Assembly (NCBI RefSeq): GCF_907164915.1
Contig: NC_061869.1
Coordinates: forward strand, 44,699,771 to 44,763,770
Source: Impatiens glandulifera
Taxonomy: Eukaryota; Streptophyta; Magnoliopsida; Ericales; Balsaminaceae
Reading direction: 5' to 3'
Length of the DNA: 64,000 nt
Positions 57,775 to 64,000 of the stretch are shown one piece after another. The translations under genes and the position numbers were made by a program. Each line of letters begins with the position of its first letter. Within the stretch, counting starts at the first letter, position 1. Below the pieces are notes generated by a model. The model was not told the DNA's origin. It did no database searches and worked only from the letters and a program-made list of their open reading frames with translations.

Positions 57775-60215
57775 ATATTATGTTTGTGACTAGTTCAATT
57801 ATGTCCACGTATGAGCTCTTCGAGGCTCACCCATTCATTGAATACTTGACCTTCTCTATAAGCAATCTACAATGGGTTATTCAGAGTTGTTTGGATGAGA
57901 GGAGAATTCTCAAATACCATATAGGCAGTTCACCTTTTTTGATTCCAAGAACGTTAAATATATTTTCTTTAGTCACGTCATCGACACCTCTATAAAATGA
58001 AAGGCTTTACTCTTCATTAATGTAAAGGCCACTGATACCAGAGAATTGATTCATAATAGTATTCATGGAGTCCACATCCGCATGCGTTACAATAAATAGA
58101 TCATAAGTAAAACATACATGGGTAATTTCTTCATCCAAACAAAAAGAATGATAGATAAATAGATTACTCTTCAATATCTCCTTAAAGATCCAATTGAAGA
58201 TTTCCATGATTAAGAAAAATATGTATTAGGATAAGGGGTCCCTTTGCCTAATATCGTTATCACCTTTGAAGAATCTTTCATGAAAACCATTCACACTTAC
58301 AATGAAATGGGTGGACGTCGTCACACACTGTATAATCTACTCCACAAAAACATTAAGAAAGCCAGAAACAATAAATTAATCTTGAATAGAATCCCATCGA
58401 ATGGAATCAAATGTTTTCATAATGCCAACCTTAATAGTAATTCTAGGTGTAATTCTATTCCTACCCTATCCTTTTAAAAGACCTTGCATAAAGAGAATAT
58501 TATTAAAAATAGAACAACCAGAAAAAGGATGATGACTTCCATGACTAACAATGGAAGAGATAACGTTTTTAAACCTATTAGAAATGATTTTATAAATGGT
58601 TTTGTAAAAACATTACAACCAGAGATAGGACGAAAATCTTTTATCCTTTTAGGATTAAATCTTTTAGGAATTATAGTAAGGATAGTCACATTCCATTGAT
58701 TTAACATTCTCTTGTGTCGAAAAATTCCAACACCACATTCATCACATCTTTGCCAACAATACTTCAGTTACTCTTGAAGAAATCTACGTTAAATTCATCT
58801 GGAACGGGACTGTTGTTCCATTTCATGTGGAAAACCGACTACATAATTTCCTCTTTAGTCACCCTTTCAATCAACCTTTCACCTTCCTGAAATCCAACCT
58901 ACTTTAACCTGATATATTTGAGATACTCAATGTTGTTGGAATTGTCCTTCCTAGTTCCAATAAGTTCCTTGTAGAAATTGATAGCCTCCTCATGCACCTC
59001 ATGTTGCCCAATAGCCACTTCCCCATTGCCCCTTTCCAATCTAACCACTTGATTCCGCATATTCCTTGTCAAGCATTTCTTGTAAAAAAATTTCTGTTTT
59101 TGTCCCCTCATGAAAGCCAGCTCAACCTTTATTTCTACTTAATGAATCTTTCATCGCAAGACATGAGCGCTCTAAATTCAGCAAGCATAGTTTTCTCCTT
59201 CTCCACAAATTCATTTCTACTAAGCATTTGTTTTTTAACCTCTTCCAACTTAGACCTAACCTCAAAAACCTTGATTGCCATGTTTCTATATCTTACACTA
59301 ATAAACCTATGCAACAATTTTTTTTTGAAATCTTAACTTCTCGCTAACTTGAAACATCAAGGTTTCATTAGTATGAGTAGCCCAAATATCCTCCAAAATA
59401 GGTATGAATTTGATACCATCCATCCAAAAGTTGAAAATTTTGAAAGGCCTTTTGACCCTCTCGTCCTTCTCCCAATTTAATTTGATCGGGCAATGATTAG
59501 ATAGTCCTGGATAACATGGGTATGACTTTTAAGAAATTTAACTACCCAAGCCTCATTTACCAAACTCCTATCAATTCGACTTCTTCTCACTTGTTCAATA
59601 CCCCGAGATGAAGACCAAGTGAAACGATTTCTAGAGTTGATGGGTTCCATACATCCAATACCCCATATGCATTCATTGAAATCAATCATCCCCTGAGTAA
59701 TTCTAGTACCTGGACTCCTCTCCTGTCTGAACTTAGTTGAGTTAAAATCCCCCAAGACAGTCCACGACCTACTATCATCCATGTTGTTCTTCAATAACTC
59801 TCAAAGTTGCTTCCTATTACATTCTGAATTACCCTCATAGACAACCTTCTGAATTATCCTTATAGACAACCTTCTGAATTATCCCCATAGACAACCGTAA
59901 CATATAATTTGCCAAAAGTTCTCTACACAAGACTTCAACAATAATGACTTGTTCCCTTTTTAGTATCTCACTTACTTCAACTGACTCCTTATTCCAGCAC
60001 ACCAAAATTCTATTTGTTCTAGCATTAGAGTTATGCACAAATTTCCACTCATTCGTTAAATACATGCTACCAATTTTCCAATATTTAAGAGTTTGATTTT
60101 AGTTTTCATAATCCCCATTACTGTAATTTTATACTTCTCAATAACATTTTCTTCACTTTCCTATATCTTAGAGGGTCATTGAGCCCTCTAATGTTTCAGG
60201 TGACAATGTTATTTA
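57775..60215 (-). pseudogene. LINE (L1-type non-LTR retrotransposon) ORF2 pseudogene
   Basis: Reading leftward on the minus strand from 60215: the endonuclease opening NIRGLNDPLRYRKVKK, then NEWKFVHNSNARTNRILVCW. The endonuclease core follows with WTVLGDFNSTKF (GDFN at 59752-59741), a RIDRSLV segment and a decayed SDH-type end near 59500. The RT follows: RNMRNQVVRLE with YKELIGTRKDN, then NVTILTIIPKRFNPKRIKDFRPISG (given here as two overlapping words, RIKDFRPIS being the RT block), the catalytic box as CFTYDLF (FTYD instead of FADD, 58111-58100) and FSGISGLYINEE. It is broken by many frameshifts and stops. The C-terminal RNase H and zinc knuckle are missing: it ends within RT at about 57775. 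No poly-A tail or target duplication was identified. Confidence 0.88.
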
Positions 60216-60325
60216 ATGATGAAAGGTATTTGATTCTCGGTTTTCCTCCTTGTACCTTCTCTTGGTCATTTTCTGCTTTTCCCTTTTCTTTTATCTTGTT
60301 GATTTTGTACCATCATCTGAAGATC

Positions 60326-60416
60326 CGACCGAGAAAAGTAGCTAGCTTCAGATCGACTAAGTAGTGACATGATTTTCAATCGATAGCATGATTTTCGACC
60401 GTGGAGGCTAACCACG
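60326..60416 (+). repeat. Dispersed repeat, copy 2 (partner at 50337)
   Basis: CGACCGAGAAAAGTAGCTAG to GTGGAGGCTAACCAC. It ends exactly where recognisable copia pol begins, so this edge is a rearrangement breakpoint or the border of a larger repeat. Confidence 0.75.
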
Positions 60417-61250
60417 AATTGAGTTTGTTTCTAGGTCTCCAGGTTCGACAAATCGAAATAGGAACCTTCATCAATCAATCCAAATACACAATCGAACTCT
60501 TGAAGAAATTTGGAATGGATACATGTGCCGAAGCGGCTACTCCAATGAACTCATCCGTCAACCTGGATAAAGACGAAGACGAACAAGACGTAGACATCAC
60601 GGCCTACCGAGGAATCATCGGATCACTTCTATATCTAACAGCTAGCCGACCGAACATTCTGTTCGCGGTTGGCATATGCGGAAGATTCCAAGCAAATCTG
60701 AAACTGTCTCACTTCACCGCTGCCAAAAGAATCCTAAAATACCTAAAATGCACTCAAGATGTGGGACTGTGGTATCCAAAAGATTCCAGTTTAATCTAAT
60801 AAGCTATTCTGATGCAGACTATGTAGGCTGCATGATAGACCGAAAAAGTATCAGCGGTACATGCCAATTCTTGGGAGACTGGCTTGTCTCTTGGTACATC
60901 AAGAAACAAACCTCGGTTACAACTTCAACCGCAAAGGCAGAATACCTAACAGCCGAAAGCTTCTATGCTCAACTCCTATGGATCCAACAGCAACTGAAGG
61001 ATTTCGGAATAATCGTTGAAGAATCTCCGATCTTCTGTGACAACACTAGTGCGATAACTACCACATACAATCCGGTGTTGCACTCAAGAACAAAATACAT
61101 TGACATAAGGCATCACTTCATCCAAGAACACGTGCAACAGAAACACATCCGACTGGAATATGTCTCAACCTAACAACAAGTAGCCGATATTCTCACCAAG
61201 CCACTACAGGAAGCTAAGTTTTTTTTTCTTTCGAAACATATTGGGACTTG
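60414..61250 (+). pseudogene. Ty1/copia reverse transcriptase C-terminus - RNase H pseudogene
   Basis: The frame runs ELSLFLGLQVRQ, FINQSKYTIELLKKFGM, ATPMNSS, YRGIIGSLLYLTASRP (end of RT), then after a one-base loss near 60795 continues with LISYSDADYVGCMIDRKS (RNase H catalytic Asp), SWYIKKQTSVTTSTAKAEY, FCDNTSAI and HSRTKYIDIRHHFI. A TAA at 61171 interrupts the conserved end, after which VADILTKPLQEAKF is still legible. The lineage differs from the 41-kb copia fragment (QSKY and SGTCQFLG wording, typical of the Tork/SIRE-like groups). It is truncated on the left at the dispersed repeat; no LTR is visible. Two ORFs of the plant family follow on the same strand. Confidence 0.88.
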
Positions 61251-61992
61251 CTGACAACAAGCAAATCCTACCTTAAATGCATTTGCATGTCTCATTCTTG
61301 AAAAATCGGGACATGAGTTCAGGGAGAAGCCTGCTCTTCTCAAACCATGCTCAAGAAATTTTTGAAAAAAACTGATCGGCTACTTTAATGGGAAATTAAA
61401 CGATCAAGTATGCTAACCGGACAAATGTCTCCAATTAAGCTTGATAAACTCACTCTACCAAACTATCTGTGCATTAATCGAACGGTTCAAATGACGTGGA
61501 CAAAACAGATGGTCTACTCCTCAAACCTGAATAAATGTCACATAAACTCGATATTTCTTCACACCGGAATAAGTTATCTCAATAAATCAGTCATGGAAAA
61601 CCAACCGATAAATTATATCATAATTTCGGTAAGTGGATTTTCGACTAACCCGAGATGGCTGACCGCTGTTGTCATGCATGCTTTGATGATTACCCTATGC
61701 ATATAAAAATAGTCTAATCCTCGATCAAAGTGAAGACACGTGTCTTTCACTGAAAGAGAAAGACTAACATTCCTTCCATATATTTTTAAGTCATAATGTA
61801 AATCTTTTCTCATCATTACTTTCTAATTGGAAATAACCATTATACACCTAAACAAGTTAACTCTACCATAATTAAAAAGATGACATCACTAAACATGCTA
61901 ACCATTATTTGTCTATTTAAGTAACACATCTAATCCTATCTCAAAATACTATTCATCATAAAAACACACTTAAAGCAAAATCATCAAGTAAA
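61251..61992 (+). promoter_or_regulatory. Spacer and putative promoter of the first tandem ORF
   Basis: No gene is seen. Base pairs 61317-61372 (TCAGGGAGAAGC, then CTCAA and a TTTTTGAAAAA end) resemble 62866-62921 upstream of the second ORF. A TATTTAAG box at 61914-61921 lies 72 bases before the ATG, and CA-rich leader sequence follows. The promoter call rests on position and on the matching arrangement at 63127. Confidence 0.4.
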
Positions 61993-62727
61993 ATGTCTTG
62001 CTCTCTCTCTAAGAAAGGTCTACTAGCCGATTTTGAATCGGTTTCCCGATCCGAGGACAATGAAGTCCAATTTATTTTTCGAGCTCTCGAGAGCTCCAGT
62101 CTTAGGAGATTCCTTGAAAATCGCTATGCATTTGACTACATTTTAGTCAATGAATTCTTCAAAACCGCAAGGGTGATACACCAAGATATCATCTTTGCTC
62201 AAGTTCACGAAAAATCATTTCTTTTTAGTGATACAGACATCGCATTAGCTTGCGAGTTGCCTACTGAAGGCTTCACCGATCTAACTTACTCTTTAGTGGT
62301 CATCGATGAGATGCTCCACCACTTTTCTAGCTCTATGATCCCGGTTAACACCTGGGGACCGAAGAGCCTCCTTGCGCATGAATACCAGATTCTCAGCGAG
62401 ATTCTGTGTAAGTCCGTTCTGTCCAGGGATAAGATTCAATATTACACCGAACAAATCTTCGAGATGATGGTCGCCGTCACCGAAGGAACTCCGGTAAACT
62501 GGTCCCAAATTATCTTTGACAACTTGAAGGAGCTGATCATCTCCAAGAAAACCGGCTATGCTCCACATCTAAGCGGTTTGTTCAATGATATCAACACCCA
62601 TCGCGGCTCGGGTATCACTCTTCACCCGATCCAGCCGCTGACAAAGGAGAGGATCCAAGAACAAATCGACCGATGGAACAAGGCCAATGCCAAGAAGGTT
62701 CCAGCGATCGGTCCATCTCACCATTAA
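61993..62727 (+). CDS. Repeat-associated plant protein of unknown function, tandem copy 1
   Basis: An uninterrupted 244-residue frame, by far the best coding candidate in the window. There is no signal peptide, membrane segment or known catalytic motif. Recognisable family blocks are ALESSSLRRFLENR (31-44), VNEFF (52-56), LPTEGFTD (89-96), EYQILSEILCKSVL (130-143), YTEQIFEMMVAVTEG (151-165) and VNWSQIIFDNLKE (168-180), with a polar C-terminal tail. From memory, proteins with an LPTEG...FDLMVAI...VNWAQ pattern are abundant in Lamiales genomes, usually without function and near retroelements; no name is safe. A paralogue follows on the same strand and a broken one lies at 3289. The start is the first ATG after a TATA-like box at 61914. 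Codon use is more GC-balanced than the flanks. It may be an expressed gene or a retroelement accessory ORF. Confidence 0.65.
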   Translation: MSCSLSKKGLLADFESVSRSEDNEVQFIFRALESSSLRRFLENRYAFDYILVNEFFKTARVIHQDIIFAQVHEKSFLFSDTDIALACELPTEGFTDLTYSLVVIDEMLHHFSSSMIPVNTWGPKSLLAHEYQILSEILCKSVLSRDKIQYYTEQIFEMMVAVTEGTPVNWSQIIFDNLKELIISKKTGYAPHLSGLFNDINTHRGSGITLHPIQPLTKERIQEQIDRWNKANAKKVPAIGPSHH

Positions 62728-63221
62728 ATCTACGATATATTTTCTCTCAATCTCAAACCGATAAATTTGCTGTAATATCGGTTAGGGATCCCAATTAATG
62801 AAATCAACTTTTATTTCGGCTCAACTTTAAAATTCTAAAAAACATTTTTGGCCAAACCGACATCTTCTCAGGGAGAAGCTACTACTTCTTTCACACTCAA
62901 GCCGAAAAGTCATTCAAAAACCGAATATTTTCAAAAATCAACATTGGGAAAAGATGTGCTCATTCCCAAAAGACGTAACTAGTTCGGATAGGCTAGCCAG
63001 CCTACATCGTACCTTTTCAAAAATATTCCCTTCAAAAGGCAAAAAACATTCAATGTGAATATTGATAACACGTAACGATTAGATATTTTTGAAGCATTCT
63101 CATTAAATGCATTGTAACCGTTCTCCTATATAAAGAGCCTATCCTCTCTCAAATCAAATCACAATTATCTGTCCCTCTCTCTTTAAAAACTAAGAATAGT
63201 GTCTCTCTCAAATTTTCAGAG
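62728..63221 (+). promoter_or_regulatory. Spacer and promoter of the second tandem ORF
   Basis: TATATAAA at 63127-63134, 88 bases before the ATG, is followed by a CT-rich leader (CCTCTCTC, CCCTCTCTC, GTCTCTCTC), typical of plant promoters. Upstream, 62866-62921 repeats a motif found before the first ORF. Confidence 0.5.
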
Positions 63222-63800
63222 ATGAATGCTCAATTCAGAAACTCCATTTGTGTCAACTTTGATTCAACCCGAGACACAAGAGCAAACGGCATGATCTTCA
63301 ATCCGCTTATTGAGACCAGGTTGAGAAAATTCCTTAAGAAAACCCACTACATCATCGAAGAGGAGGTCACCGAATTCTTCAACAATACAGAAGTAAGGAA
63401 TGATGGAAGCATCACAACTTACATCGATTCCGACTTCTATCGGATCACTGAAGATTCACTCGCAGAGTTCTTCGATCTTCCATCCGAAGGATTTTTGGAC
63501 TTTCCACTTCTTCCCCCTCAAATAGTCGAGCGTTACTGTAACAACTTTTCTGGATCCCCCTCCTATTCGGTCGATAGTCATGGCCTAAAAGACAATCTAG
63601 ATCCACTCATTCAAATTCTCCAGGATATCATTCAGCGGTCTATCCTGAGACACATGCCGAGCCAACACTACACTCGGCAAGTGTTCGAAATTATGATAGC
63701 AATACATCGATACATGCTTATCAACTGGGCCTCTCTTATCTTCAGTCATCTAAAGGCATGCATCTCAGCCGACAAAAGAAGGATCGACTTTACCCCTTAG
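63222..63800 (+). CDS. Repeat-associated plant protein, tandem copy 2, with premature TAG
   Basis: A 192-residue frame paralogous to the ORF at 61993. Shared blocks are RLRKFLKK (33-40), VTEFF (49-53), LPSEGFLD (86-93), LIQILQDIIQRSIL (129-142), YTRQVFEIMIAI (150-161) and INWASLIFSHLK (167-178). The TAG at 63798-63800 stands where the first copy continues. Reading on in the same frame gives 43 more family-like residues (INRYLCSILTSFG and LTDETLERWVQ segments) to a TAA at 63930-63932, about 236 codons against 244 in copy 1. TAG is one transition from CAG, so this looks like a recent nonsense mutation, or a real shorter product. A TATA box lies 88 bases upstream. Function unknown. Confidence 0.6.
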   Translation: MNAQFRNSICVNFDSTRDTRANGMIFNPLIETRLRKFLKKTHYIIEEEVTEFFNNTEVRNDGSITTYIDSDFYRITEDSLAEFFDLPSEGFLDFPLLPPQIVERYCNNFSGSPSYSVDSHGLKDNLDPLIQILQDIIQRSILRHMPSQHYTRQVFEIMIAIHRYMLINWASLIFSHLKACISADKRRIDFTP

Positions 63801-63932
63801 ATCAACCGATACCTTTGCTCCATTCTTACAAGTTTTGGACCAGGAACCCCGATGAGACCAGCTAACATTCTGACAGATGAGACACTGGAAAGATGGGTTC
63901 AAAGGATCGAAACAAGGATGACACAATACTAA

Positions 63933-64000
63933 TCTCGCACCATCTACACTAAGACACTATCCTTCTATGAATTAATAGGTTATTTTGATGTACAATCGAT
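63933..64000. other. Window edge, nothing recognised
   Basis: Short non-coding remainder after the read-through stop. Confidence 0.5.

Noticed and set aside
58992..59336. 114-codon plus-strand frame
   Set aside because: Antisense of the LINE pseudogene between endonuclease and RT.

Overview
The window is plant nuclear DNA made almost entirely of transposable elements and satellite repeat. It is AT-rich, carries Ty1/copia, Ty3/gypsy and LINE pseudogenes with plant-type primer sites (complement of initiator Met-tRNA), a CACTA DNA-transposon end, a Mutator-like element, and no bacterial-style gene organisation. Two open reading frames near the right edge and a fragment near the left edge belong to a repeat-associated protein family that I recall from asterid (Lamiales) genomes. 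I therefore favour a eudicot, perhaps Lamiales; that placement is from memory and is tentative.

Layout. 1-3288: right-hand part of a CACTA element, with its CACTA terminus on the minus strand at 3288, subterminal hairpin repeats, a promoter and a small coiled-coil ORF, and an 83-bp tandem array (1216-2090). 3289-3606: C-terminal fragment of the plant family, cut exactly at the CACTA end. 3610-4109: 500-N gap. 4110-41160: about 37 kb of an 83-84 bp satellite whose monomer matches the CACTA subterminal repeat. The array reads on the plus strand to about 34,410 and then switches to the minus strand up to 41,160. It shows 10-monomer (about 837 bp) higher-order periods between 16.7 and 34.4 kb, and it is interrupted by a 1.24-kb MULE-like element (27101-28339). 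41161-44103: a 5'-truncated copia element, joined directly to the array, inserted into a second copia element of opposite orientation. 46140-49806: a complete non-autonomous LTR retrotransposon with matching 5-bp target duplications. 51008-51469: a decayed relative of the first copia LTR. 54.2-56.8 kb: gypsy gag-protease pseudogene between permuted direct repeats. 57.8-60.2 kb: LINE pseudogene. 60.4-61.25 kb: copia RT/RNase H pseudogene, followed by two tandem ORFs of the plant family (61993-62727 and 63222-63800), the only potentially intact genes here.

The most interesting reading is evolutionary. A CACTA transposon subterminal repeat appears to have become a satellite, which then acquired higher-order structure, an inverted arm copied from its own left part, and a MULE insertion. 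The same window also shows a CACTA insertion that decapitates a member of the protein family found whole at the right edge.
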